8,535 nt of DNA from JAAYBT01 sp964404395 (GCA_964404395.1 CAYOKA010000098.1:1-8535); one strand, 5' to 3'. Counted from the stretch's first letter, positions 1 through 6,519 are shown. The notes: generated from the sequence alone by a model not told the origin. Made by a program: numbers and translations.

Positions 1-4
1 ACAA

Positions 5-37
5 TTGTTGTCATACCTATCTTATATATAATACTAT
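5..37 (+). promoter_or_regulatory. Candidate sigma-A promoter upstream of galT
   Basis: Two overlapping readings are possible. One is TTGTCA (8-13), an 18-base spacer and TACTAT (32-37). The other is TTGTTG (5-10), a 16-base spacer and TATAAT (27-32). Either would start transcription near 39-44 and give galT a leader of about 180 bases. A weaker TATAAA (159-164) closer to the gene has no good -35 partner. The stretch is very AT-rich, so the call rests on box match and spacing only. The window begins at base 1, so upstream elements may be cut off. Confidence 0.42.
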
Positions 38-54
38 ACAATGCATAGTATTGT
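30..54. promoter_or_regulatory. Inverted repeat over the galT promoter, possible operator
   Basis: AATACTAT (30-37) and ATAGTATT (45-52) form a perfect 8-base inverted repeat with a 7-base centre. Nested in it is a second pair, ACAAT (38-42) and ATTGT (50-54), also 7 bases apart. The repeat covers the proposed -10 box and the likely transcription start, where a repressor dimer would block initiation. Related small palindromes lie at 1-8 (ACAATTGT) and 199-207 (TTGTTACAA, just before the galT ribosome binding site). The binding protein is unknown; a LacI/GalR- or GntR-type regulator is an inference. Confidence 0.4.
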
Positions 55-221
55 GTTGTCAATAGTAAAATTAAAATTTCTGCTCATCAATATGCCATAT
101 ATTCATCACATAAAGGCATTTCACTTTATTACATTCTGATTTAGAATTAATATGAATGTATAAAATATGGGTAAGGTACTAGTAAATACTTTAGACTATT
201 GTTACAAGGGAGGAATGAAGC

Positions 222-1193
222 ATGGCTGAGTTAAGATGGCATCCATTGATAAAGGATTGGGTGATGATTGCATCCCACAGGCAGGACAGGCCGCAGATGC
301 CAAAGGACTGGTGTCCCTTCTGTCCGGGTTCAGGGAAGGTACCCGACTGCTACGATGTGCACAAATATGACAATGATTTTCCGGCGCTTTCGCAGGAGCC
401 ACCCGATCCGGATGATGTAGCAACCGGCTTTTACAGGATGGCGGAAGCCTATGGTAAATGCGAGGTCATACTATATTCTCCAGAGCATACTTCTTCGCTC
501 CATGAATTTTCCACGGAGCATATTGTGAAAATAATTGACTTGTGGACAGAGCGTTTTGTAGAATTAAAGAAGGATGAGAAAATTAAGTACATTTTTATAT
601 TTGAAAACAGGGGAGAGATGGTAGGCGTAACAATGCCGCATCCACACGGGCAGATTTACGGATACCCCTTTATACCCAAGAAGCTGCAACTGGAGCTGGA
701 TGCCTGCAGGGAGCATCATGATGAAAACAGAACCTGCCTTATATGTGATATGCTGGCAGATGAAAGGAAGTCAGGGGACAGGGTGATTTTTGAAAATGAA
801 GATTTTTTGGTTTTCCTGCCCTTTTTCACTGAATATCCCTATGGAATGTATATTGCAAGTAAGAATCATAAGCAGAATCTTAGCCAGTTCAGTGAACGGG
901 AAAAAACTAATCTGGCAATAGCGCTTAAAGAGGCCACGGGGACACTGGATTCACTATTTGGATTTCCCTTTCCATATATGATGTGCATGCATCAGGAGCC
1001 GGTTAACAGCGGAGATGTCAGTGATTATTATCACTTCCACATCGAGTTCTTCCCACCGATGCGTGCCTCAAACAAGCAGAAGTTTAATGCCTCCAGCGAA
1101 ACGGGCGCATGGGCTCATGCGAACCCGACAAAGCCTGAGGAAAAGGCAGAGGAGCTGCGCCAGGCTCATAAGAGGTTTCTTGATAGGCAGTAG
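222..1193 (+). CDS. galT: Galactose-1-phosphate uridylyltransferase (class I GalT)
   Basis: Transfers UMP from UDP-glucose to galactose 1-phosphate in the Leloir pathway, giving UDP-galactose and glucose 1-phosphate; cytosolic. The 323-residue protein shows the HIT-superfamily GalT signature. HPHGQ lies at 140-144; by family knowledge the second His (142) carries the covalent UMP. Cys31 and Cys34 (WCPFC) and His89 match the zinc site of the E. coli enzyme. His257, His271 and His273 (YYHFHIEF) match its second, iron-type metal site. The N-terminal DWVMIASHRQDRP block is also typical. A further CxxC at 172-175 is outside the canonical ligands. The protein is slightly shorter than E. coli GalT (about 348), as is common in Gram-positive relatives. 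The ATG at 222 has a strong GGGAGG ribosome binding site (208-213) 8 bases upstream. It is the first gene of a probable galT-galK unit. Confidence 0.97.
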   Translation: MAELRWHPLIKDWVMIASHRQDRPQMPKDWCPFCPGSGKVPDCYDVHKYDNDFPALSQEPPDPDDVATGFYRMAEAYGKCEVILYSPEHTSSLHEFSTEHIVKIIDLWTERFVELKKDEKIKYIFIFENRGEMVGVTMPHPHGQIYGYPFIPKKLQLELDACREHHDENRTCLICDMLADERKSGDRVIFENEDFLVFLPFFTEYPYGMYIASKNHKQNLSQFSEREKTNLAIALKEATGTLDSLFGFPFPYMMCMHQEPVNSGDVSDYYHFHIEFFPPMRASNKQKFNASSETGAWAHANPTKPEEKAEELRQAHKRFLDRQ

Positions 1194-1249
1194 TTTTGAA
1201 AGTCTGCCATAACGCTTGTTATTATGTATTAAGTAGCTGGATTATAGTG

Positions 1250-1272
1250 AGGCTGCATCGCAAAAGCCTTTT
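1250..1272 (+). terminator. Weak terminator-like hairpin between galT and galK
   Basis: AGGCT (1250-1254) can pair with AGCCT (1265-1269) across a 10-base loop, and the stem runs into a TTTT stretch (1269-1272). The stem is short and the T run is brief, so this is at best a partial attenuator between galT and galK, or chance. The same spot contains an odd palindrome, CAAAAG-C-CTTTTG (1261-1273). The 111-base gap also holds a possible weak promoter for galK, TTGTTA (1216-1221), an 18-base spacer and GATTAT (1240-1245). Confidence 0.2.
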
Positions 1273-1304
1273 GATAAGCGTATAAAAGAAGGATTAAGAA
1301 AGGG

Positions 1305-2504
1305 ATGGGATTACATATGAATAGTTCGGAACTTAAAAAGCGTTTTATTGAGATTTATGGTAGAAGCGAAGAGGGACTTCGCATGTTTTCATCCCCGGGC
1401 AGAGTCAATCTGATTGGTGAGCACACCGATTACAATGGGGGATATGTTTTCCCGGCTGCCTTGACCATGAGCTCCACAGTTATAGCCAGACCAAGGAGCG
1501 ACAGAATGATGAACCTGATAGCTACAGATCTTGGTATCCAGGTTCGAGGCTCGCTTGACACGCTGGAAGAGTACAAGGCTTTGAAATGGGGCAATTACCA
1601 GTATGGTGTAGCCGACGAGCTGCAAAAGGCCGGCTACAAGCTGGCGGGATGTGACCTGCTCTATCACGATACAGTGCCTCTGGGAGCCGGGCTTTCGTCA
1701 TCTGCGGCAATAGAGGTAGCAACGGCAATAACGCTGCTGGCATTGGGCAATACTGCACTTGGTTTGAAGCAGCCCATTGACATGGTAGAGATGGCACTAA
1801 TCAGCCAAAAGGCTGAAAACAATTATGTCGGTGTTAATTGCGGTATTATGGATCAGTTTGCTTCTGCTATGGGTAAGGCCGATCACGCGATATTTTTGAA
1901 CTGCAGGGACTTGAGCTTTCATCATGTACCCTTGAATCTAAAGGGCTACAGGATTGTCATTACAAATACCAATAAAAAACGTAGCCTGGCAGATTCCAAA
2001 TATAACGAGAGAAGAAGTCAGTGCGAGCAAGCTTTTGCAATACTAAGAAATTTTATACCGCAAGCCACTTGTCTTGGTGAGATATCTATGGATGAATTCA
2101 ATAAATACAAGCATGAGATTAAGGATGGAATAATCAGAAACAGGGCTGAGCATGTGATTGCTGAGGACGATAGGGTGCTCAAATCAGTTGAGGCCTTGAA
2201 TAATGACAATATCGAGCTTTTCGGCAGATATATGATTGCTTCCCACAGCTCATTGAGAGATTTGTATGAGGTAACAGGCGTAGAACTTGACACGCTGGTG
2301 GAAGAGGCGCTGAGAATTGAAGGTGTTGCAGGCTCAAGAATGACAGGCGCAGGCTTTGGCGGCTGCACTGTTAGCATTGTCCGAGAGGAAGCTGTCGACA
2401 TATTTATTGAGAAGGTTGGACAGGGTTATAGGGAAAAAACCGGGATTGAGCCCTCGTTTTATATCTCCCAAGTCGGAGACGGCGGCAGGGAGATTATCGA
2501 ATAG
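1305..2504 (+). CDS. galK: Galactokinase (GHMP kinase family)
   Basis: Phosphorylates alpha-D-galactose at C1 with ATP, supplying the substrate of GalT next door. All three GHMP-kinase motifs are present. The galactokinase signature GRVNLIGEHTDYNGG is at 32-46. The phosphate-binding loop PLGAGLSSSAA is at 125-135, and the C-terminal motif MTGAGFGG is at 346-353. Arg33 and Asp183 (CGIMDQF) match the catalytic Arg/Asp pair of known galactokinases, and Glu39, His40 and Asp42 are the sugar-contacting residues. The length of 399 is normal for the family (about 385-400). Start choice is uncertain: the ATG at 1305 has AAGGA (1289-1293) 11 bases upstream. The ATG at 1317 gives an N-terminus (MNSSELKKRF) closer to other galactokinases but has a poorer ribosome binding site. 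Probably transcribed with galT. No galE or mutarotase lies within the window. Confidence 0.97.
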   Translation: MGLHMNSSELKKRFIEIYGRSEEGLRMFSSPGRVNLIGEHTDYNGGYVFPAALTMSSTVIARPRSDRMMNLIATDLGIQVRGSLDTLEEYKALKWGNYQYGVADELQKAGYKLAGCDLLYHDTVPLGAGLSSSAAIEVATAITLLALGNTALGLKQPIDMVEMALISQKAENNYVGVNCGIMDQFASAMGKADHAIFLNCRDLSFHHVPLNLKGYRIVITNTNKKRSLADSKYNERRSQCEQAFAILRNFIPQATCLGEISMDEFNKYKHEIKDGIIRNRAEHVIAEDDRVLKSVEALNNDNIELFGRYMIASHSSLRDLYEVTGVELDTLVEEALRIEGVAGSRMTGAGFGGCTVSIVREEAVDIFIEKVGQGYREKTGIEPSFYISQVGDGGREIIE

Positions 2505-2514
2505 GTTGAAAACT

Positions 2515-2547
2515 CATGCAGTGCCTGTTTCATAGGAGCATTGCATG
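2515..2547 (+). other. 10-bp stem-loop in the galK-pseudouridine synthase gap
   Basis: CATGCAGTGC (2515-2524) pairs with GCATTGCATG (2538-2547) over ten positions (nine Watson-Crick and one G-U), leaving a 13-base loop (2525-2537). No T run follows, so it is not an ordinary intrinsic terminator. It sits 11 bases after the galK stop and about 15 bases before the ribosome binding site of the next gene. A role as an mRNA 3'-end stabiliser, processing site or translation modulator is possible. The pairing is seen directly; the function is inferred. Confidence 0.5.
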
Positions 2548-2584
2548 GTGAGAGCAAGTGTAGGGGAGGAAGAGGAATAAAAGC

Positions 2585-3274
2585 ATGGATAAGATGAGCA
2601 AAATAGACATCTTGTATGAGGATAACCACATACTGGTTGTTGTTAAACCTCCCAATATGCTGACACAAGGGGATCGAACCGGTGATAGGGATATGCTTAC
2701 AGTGCTTAAGGAGGACCTGAAAATCAGGCACAACAAACCGGGCAATGTCTTTTTGGGACTGGTGCATAGGCTTGATCGGCCTGTTGGCGGTGTCATGGTG
2801 TTTGCAAAAACATCAAAGGCTGCATCCAGACTTTCCGAGCAGATAAGAAGCGGAGGATTTGACAAATCATATTTGGCTGTTGTGCATGGGGTGCCGGAAA
2901 AGATAAGCAACAGCTTGGAGCATTACCTCGTTAAAAATGAAAGAACTAATTATGTCAGTGTTGTTGATCCTGATTTTTATAAGCATAGTGATGCAAGAAA
3001 GGCTGTTCTTGACTATGTAGTAAAGGGATCGAATGCTGTGATTTCCCTTGTGAGGGTCAGGCTGCATACAGGCAGAGCCCATCAGATTCGTGTTCAGATG
3101 GCGGCTATCGGCAATCCTCTTTATGGAGATCAGAAATATGGCGGTGGGCTTAACAAGCCCGGCATGCAGCTCGCGCTTTGGTCAGCAGAAATAGGCTTTG
3201 AGCATCCTACCCTCAGAAGGCGGATGTCGTTCAAATCAACGCCGCCGAGGATATATCCATGGAATGAATTTTGA
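2585..3274 (+). CDS. RluA-family RNA pseudouridine synthase
   Basis: Converts specific uridines in RNA (rRNA or tRNA; target not predictable here) to pseudouridine. The 229-residue protein is a bare catalytic domain without the N-terminal S4 domain found in RluC and RluD. Motif II, HRLDR (61-65), carries the catalytic aspartate Asp64. It continues as PVGG rather than the more usual DTSG, a variant I associate with small RluA-type proteins. A tyrosine block, SYLAVVHG (95-102), follows, then HTGRAHQIRVQM (161-172) and NPLYGDQKYGG (177-187), the conserved RNA- and uracil-pocket segments. The ATG at 2585 has an AGAGGA site (2571-2576) 8 bases upstream, with a second SD-like run, GGGGAGGA, at 2563-2570. 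Another in-frame ATG is at 2594. The gene lies 80 bases after galK in the same direction and is probably co-transcribed, but nothing ties it to sugar metabolism. Confidence 0.93.
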   Translation: MDKMSKIDILYEDNHILVVVKPPNMLTQGDRTGDRDMLTVLKEDLKIRHNKPGNVFLGLVHRLDRPVGGVMVFAKTSKAASRLSEQIRSGGFDKSYLAVVHGVPEKISNSLEHYLVKNERTNYVSVVDPDFYKHSDARKAVLDYVVKGSNAVISLVRVRLHTGRAHQIRVQMAAIGNPLYGDQKYGGGLNKPGMQLALWSAEIGFEHPTLRRRMSFKSTPPRIYPWNEF

Positions 3275-3381
3275 CTTGTATAATTTTATATCTACTTGTC
3301 CGCTTGATATGACACCTTTTGTGCTGTATTATTTAATTATAGGTTGATTTGGAGCATCGACCTGGTGATACTACTTGTATA
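3274..3381 (+). repeat. Three ACTTGT repeats upstream of araB
   Basis: ACTTGT occurs at 3274-3279, 3294-3299 and 3373-3378. The first and third extend to ACTTGTATA (3274-3282 and 3373-3381), and both are followed within two bases by ATTTTA. The second and third share CTACTTGT. The first two copies are 20 bases apart, about two DNA turns. The copies flank the proposed araB promoter, an arrangement expected of operator half-sites for a repressor that can loop DNA. AraR is the obvious candidate protein, but that is inference. Confidence 0.4.
3304..3332 (+). promoter_or_regulatory. Probable sigma-A promoter of araB
   Basis: TTGATA (3304-3309), a 17-base spacer and TATTAT (3327-3332) form a near-consensus promoter 30 bases after the preceding stop codon. 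Transcription would start near 3339, giving araB a leader of about 130 bases. A weaker alternative, TTGATT (3344-3349) with GATACT (3367-3372), would start just after the ACTTGTATA repeat. No terminator is visible after the pseudouridine synthase gene, so read-through from upstream is also possible. Confidence 0.55.
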
Positions 3382-3392
3382 GCATTTTACAA
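3375..3392. promoter_or_regulatory. Candidate AraR operator, TTGTA-N8-TACAA
   Basis: TTGTA (3375-3379) and TACAA (3388-3392) form an inverted repeat about 35 bases downstream of the proposed transcription start of araB, a place where a bound repressor would act as a roadblock. The half-sites resemble those of Bacillus AraR operators as I recall them (TTGTAC/GTACAA), but there the arms are almost adjacent, whereas here 8 bases separate them. The match is therefore suggestive only. Confidence 0.33.
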
Positions 3393-3450
3393 AAGGATCC
3401 TTTGAAAAGGGGGAAAGCATCCCTTTGTTGGAGGGGAATATTAATAATAT
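3392..3450 (+). promoter_or_regulatory. Structured araB leader with alternating complementary blocks
   Basis: Four alternating complementary 5-mers lie in order: AAAGG (3392-3396), CCTTT (3399-3403), AAAGG (3406-3410) and CCTTT (3422-3426). They allow mutually exclusive pairings. One is the perfect palindrome AAAGGATCCTTT (3392-3403). Another is a stem AAAGGG (3406-3411) with CCCTTT (3421-3426) over a 9-base loop. Further on are an SD-like GGAGGGG (3430-3436) not at usable distance from a start in the araB frame, and an odd palindrome ATATTA-A-TAATAT (3438-3450). There is no T run, so it is not a classical terminator. It matches no riboswitch class I recognise. Confidence 0.35.
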
Positions 3451-3454
3451 CGTG

Positions 3455-3463
3455 AAGGGGTGG
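3455..3463 (+). promoter_or_regulatory. Ribosome binding site that fixes the araB start
   Basis: AAGGGGTGG lies 5-8 bases before the TTG at 3469, ideal spacing. The in-frame GTG at 3460 lies inside this site and has no usable SD of its own; the nearest, GGAGGGG, ends 23 bases upstream of it. The TTG is therefore the better start. Confidence 0.75.
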
Positions 3464-3468
3464 TTACA

Positions 3469-5148
3469 TTGGCAAAAAAGTATTCTCTCGGTATAGATTA
3501 CGGTACACTTTCAGGGAGAGCCGTACTGGTTGAGGTGGACACCGGCAATATTGTCGCAACGGCAGTGAAGGAATATACACATGCCGTAATGGATGAGTTC
3601 CTGCCTGACGGCAAGAGTAAGCTGGAACCGGACTGGGCACTGCAATATCCGGCTGATTACCTGGAAGTGCTGAAGCTTACAGTCCCGGCGGTACTGAAAG
3701 AGTCTGGTGTAAGCTCTGAGGATATAATAGGTATAGCTATTGATTTTACTGCCTGTACTATGCTCCCTATTGACAAATCCGGCACGCCGCTTTGCATGAA
3801 AGAGGAATACAAACAGGAGCCTCACGCCTATGTGAAGCTTTGGAAGCACCATGCCGCGCAGTACGAAGCAAACAAGCTTAATGAGTTAGCTGAGGCAAGG
3901 GGAGAAAAGTTCCTCAGCAGATATGGTGGCAAAATATCTTCTGAATGGCTATTCCCCAAGATAATGCAGATATTGGATGAAGCGCCGCATTTATATGATG
4001 CTGCAGATCGGTTTATTGAAGCGACCGACTGGGTCACGCTGATGTTGACCGGAAACGAGAGAAGAAATAGCTGCACAGCCGGTTACAAAGCTATATGGAA
4101 CAAGCGAGAGGGTTATCCCTCTAATGAATTCTTCAAAGCACTTGACCCAAGATTGGAGAATGTGGTAGAGGACAAATTGAGTAAGGACATATATCCGCTG
4201 GGTGGAAAGGCCGGAGAGCTTACCACTGAAATGGCAGAGTTGACGGGGTTGAAGCCGGGAACCGCTGTTGGCATAGCGAATGTTGATGCGCATGTAGCAG
4301 TACCGTCCTTAGGTATTACTGATGTGGGCAAAATGCTGATGATAATGGGCACATCTACCTGTCACATGGTGCTGGACAATGAAGAAAAAATTGTACCGGG
4401 CATGTGTGGTGTTGTAGAGGACGGAATACTCCCTGGCTTTTATGGATATGAGGCCGGGCAATCCTGCGTAGGCGACCATTTCCAGTGGTTTGTGGAAAAT
4501 TGTGTTCCGGCGCCCTATACAGAGGAGGCAAAGAGCAGAGGTATTTCCATACATAAGCTGCTCCGTGAAAAAGCAATTCAGCTTAAAGCAGGTGAGAGTG
4601 GCCTCGTTGCACTTGATTGGTGGAACGGGAATAGATCAGTTCTGGTTGATGTGGATTTAACAGGTCTGATTATAGGGTGCACGCTTTTGACAAAACCGGA
4701 GGAGATATATAGAGCTTTGATTGAGGCAACTGCCTACGGTACAAATATGATTATCGAAACCTTTGAAGAGAACGGTGTTAAGATCGACGAATTATACGCT
4801 TGTGGTGGCATCGCCGAAAAGGATGAAATGATGATGCAGATTTATGCGGATGTGACAAACAGAGAAATCAGAATTTCTAATTCACCTCAGGCTGTAGCTC
4901 TTGGATCGGCAATGTTTGGCGCTGTGGCTGCCGGCAAAGCAAAGGGAGGCTATGACAGCATTTTTGAGGCTGCCGGGAAAATGTCAAAGGTGAAGGAGGC
5001 ATATTATAAGCCTAACCCAGCCAATGTTGAAGCATACAGAAAGCTTTATGACGAATACAAGCTGCTTCATGACTATTTCGGCAGAGGAGAGAATGATGTC
5101 ATGAAGAGGTTGAAAAAGATTAAGGCAGAAGCGATAAATGAAGCGTAG
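3469..5148 (+). CDS. araB: L-ribulokinase (FGGY carbohydrate kinase)
   Basis: Phosphorylates L-ribulose to L-ribulose 5-phosphate with ATP, the second step of bacterial L-arabinose catabolism; cytosolic. From the TTG start the protein has 559 residues, matching the family (B. subtilis about 560). The N-terminal phosphate-binding segment GIDYGTLSGRAV is at 8-19. The AraB-typical LEPDWALQYPADYLEV is at 52-67, and NVDAH with the probable catalytic base Asp273 is at 271-275. The second ATP-site segment MGTSTCHMV is at 293-301, LDWWNGNRS at 382-390, and the adenosine-motif region ACGGIAEKDEMMMQIYAD at 444-461. The long segment after the N-terminal domain and the LSGRAV block favour ribulokinase over xylulokinase or glycerol kinase. 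The TTG start is chosen for its SD and because MAKKYSLGIDYG matches related N-termini. It stands 51 bases before an MFS gene with no terminator between; araA and araD are absent from the window. Confidence 0.95.
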   Translation: MAKKYSLGIDYGTLSGRAVLVEVDTGNIVATAVKEYTHAVMDEFLPDGKSKLEPDWALQYPADYLEVLKLTVPAVLKESGVSSEDIIGIAIDFTACTMLPIDKSGTPLCMKEEYKQEPHAYVKLWKHHAAQYEANKLNELAEARGEKFLSRYGGKISSEWLFPKIMQILDEAPHLYDAADRFIEATDWVTLMLTGNERRNSCTAGYKAIWNKREGYPSNEFFKALDPRLENVVEDKLSKDIYPLGGKAGELTTEMAELTGLKPGTAVGIANVDAHVAVPSLGITDVGKMLMIMGTSTCHMVLDNEEKIVPGMCGVVEDGILPGFYGYEAGQSCVGDHFQWFVENCVPAPYTEEAKSRGISIHKLLREKAIQLKAGESGLVALDWWNGNRSVLVDVDLTGLIIGCTLLTKPEEIYRALIEATAYGTNMIIETFEENGVKIDELYACGGIAEKDEMMMQIYADVTNREIRISNSPQAVALGSAMFGAVAAGKAKGGYDSIFEAAGKMSKVKEAYYKPNPANVEAYRKLYDEYKLLHDYFGRGENDVMKRLKKIKAEAINEA

Positions 5149-5199
5149 TATTTTATATTATAAGAATATGCACAGATAACTGCTGCAAATGGGTCAATT

Positions 5200-6519
5200 A
5201 TGGATGTTGGAGCGAAATTCAAGGAAGTATTTTTCAGCACAAAGCAGCTAAGCGAGCAGGATTATCAGCATAGCCGCAAGATGGCGATATATGAAGGTTG
5301 CACTTCCAGGGCTGTTTTTAACCTGACCAGTGGAGCCTTCCTTGCCGGCTATGCCAGCTTTCTTGGAGCTGACGATGCGTTTAATGGTATCATAGGTGCA
5401 ATTCCTGTACTGGCAGGCGTTATATCTATTTTTTCTCCTATTTATTTTGAAAAACGAGATAGAAGGAAGCTTCAGGTTGTTATACTGAATTTTCTTCACA
5501 GATTTATTTTGGGATTGATGGGGTTTATACCACTTATTGCAGTGGGCAGAACGCCGAGGCTCATGCTGATGGCTTCTTTTTACATGATAGCATATCTTGC
5601 GATTGCCTTCTCCAGTCCGGCTGCAAGTGTTATATACATTAGTCTTACCCCGGTAAACATAAGGGGCAGGTATTTTAGTAAAAGAGATTCCATTCTCCTG
5701 GCTGTAGGCACTGTGTTCACACTAGTGCTGGGGAAAGTTTTAGATAATTTCAGAACCAACGATAACGAATACGGCGGTTTTATAATAGTATTCTCAGTAA
5801 TACTATTATTGTCCATTGCTAATGGTTTTTTCTGGTCGAAGGTGAAAGAGCCTGTTGTGAATAACAAAAAGACATCGTTCACCCTCAAGCAAATTGTCAC
5901 GATACCGTTGAAAAATGCGGGTTTTAGAAAGATTATTATTTTCTTCGTACTTTATAATATTGGTCTGCAGATAGGCGGTCCCTTTTTCTCAGTATATATG
6001 GTCACAGGATTAAAGCTTGATTATACCTACATCACTATAATGAGTATGATGTCAACAATAGTAAATGTCATTTTGGTAAGGGTCTGGGGAAGGATTGCAG
6101 ATAAAAAATCCTGGAAATTTGTCCTGACTTATTCGACTCTGTTTTTGGGAATCATTCATTTGTGCTGGGCTTTTGTGAACAATTCAACGGCCTTTATTCT
6201 GCTGCCGCTTTTTCATGTTGCCGGCGGTGCTGCATGGGCGGGAATCGGTATATCGACCTTTAACATACAATTTATTTATTCACCCGAAAGTGGCAGGACA
6301 GTCTATACGGGGTTTAATGCCGCACTAGGCGGACTGATGGGGTTTATGGGCACATTGGCAGGGTCGGTGCTGCTGGGAGTATTTGATAAAATGGGCTTGC
6401 ATCTGGGAAGTATTATAATCAGTGGGATGCAGATGCTGTTTTTTATATCGGGCATATTGCTCATGCTATGCTCGGCTTATGCGCGTTTCTTCATCAAACA
6501 GCCTTCAGTACAGGATTAA
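5200..6519 (+). CDS. MFS transporter, probably sugar-related
   Basis: A 439-residue major facilitator superfamily protein of the cytoplasmic membrane with twelve likely helices, roughly at 40-58, 62-83, 92-115, 120-140, 165-182, 193-213, 245-268, 278-296, 308-326, 331-352, 372-395 and 404-426. The loop after helix 8 has the MFS motif GRIADKKSWK (297-306), and the loop between helices 2 and 3 has a basic-acidic counterpart (FEKRDRRK, 83-90). A further conserved-looking block, RGRYFSKRDS (155-164), lies between helices 4 and 5. It lacks the PESPR and GRR signatures of the sugar-porter family that includes B. subtilis AraE, so the substrate is open. Position after araB suggests arabinose, an arabinose oligomer or a related sugar (inference). 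No in-frame alternative start exists between the upstream stop at 5161 and the ATG at 5200, and the SD is poor (GGG, 5191-5193). Confidence 0.88.
   Translation: MDVGAKFKEVFFSTKQLSEQDYQHSRKMAIYEGCTSRAVFNLTSGAFLAGYASFLGADDAFNGIIGAIPVLAGVISIFSPIYFEKRDRRKLQVVILNFLHRFILGLMGFIPLIAVGRTPRLMLMASFYMIAYLAIAFSSPAASVIYISLTPVNIRGRYFSKRDSILLAVGTVFTLVLGKVLDNFRTNDNEYGGFIIVFSVILLLSIANGFFWSKVKEPVVNNKKTSFTLKQIVTIPLKNAGFRKIIIFFVLYNIGLQIGGPFFSVYMVTGLKLDYTYITIMSMMSTIVNVILVRVWGRIADKKSWKFVLTYSTLFLGIIHLCWAFVNNSTAFILLPLFHVAGGAAWAGIGISTFNIQFIYSPESGRTVYTGFNAALGGLMGFMGTLAGSVLLGVFDKMGLHLGSIIISGMQMLFFISGILLMLCSAYARFFIKQPSVQD

Noticed and set aside
60..200. Riboswitch or T-box in the galT leader
   Set aside because: Only a weak ATGCC/GGCAT pairing (92-96 with 115-119) is visible; there is no T-box sequence, no known aptamer core and no terminator.
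2018..2401. Long minus-strand open frame inside galK (and similar ones inside galT, araB and the MFS gene)
   Set aside because: These are antisense shadows of strongly supported genes; the low-complexity, Ser/Leu/Pro-rich translations look like codon-pattern artefacts.
3460..3468. GTG at 3460 as the araB start (three extra residues)
   Set aside because: It falls inside the AAGGGGTGG ribosome binding site and has no usable SD of its own; TTG at 3469 has ideal spacing and gives a family-like N-terminus.
3452..3496. Possible short leader peptide starting at GTG 3452 upstream of araB
   Set aside because: It would overlap the araB start in another frame, and GGAGGGG at 3430-3436 is about 15 bases from it, too far for efficient initiation.
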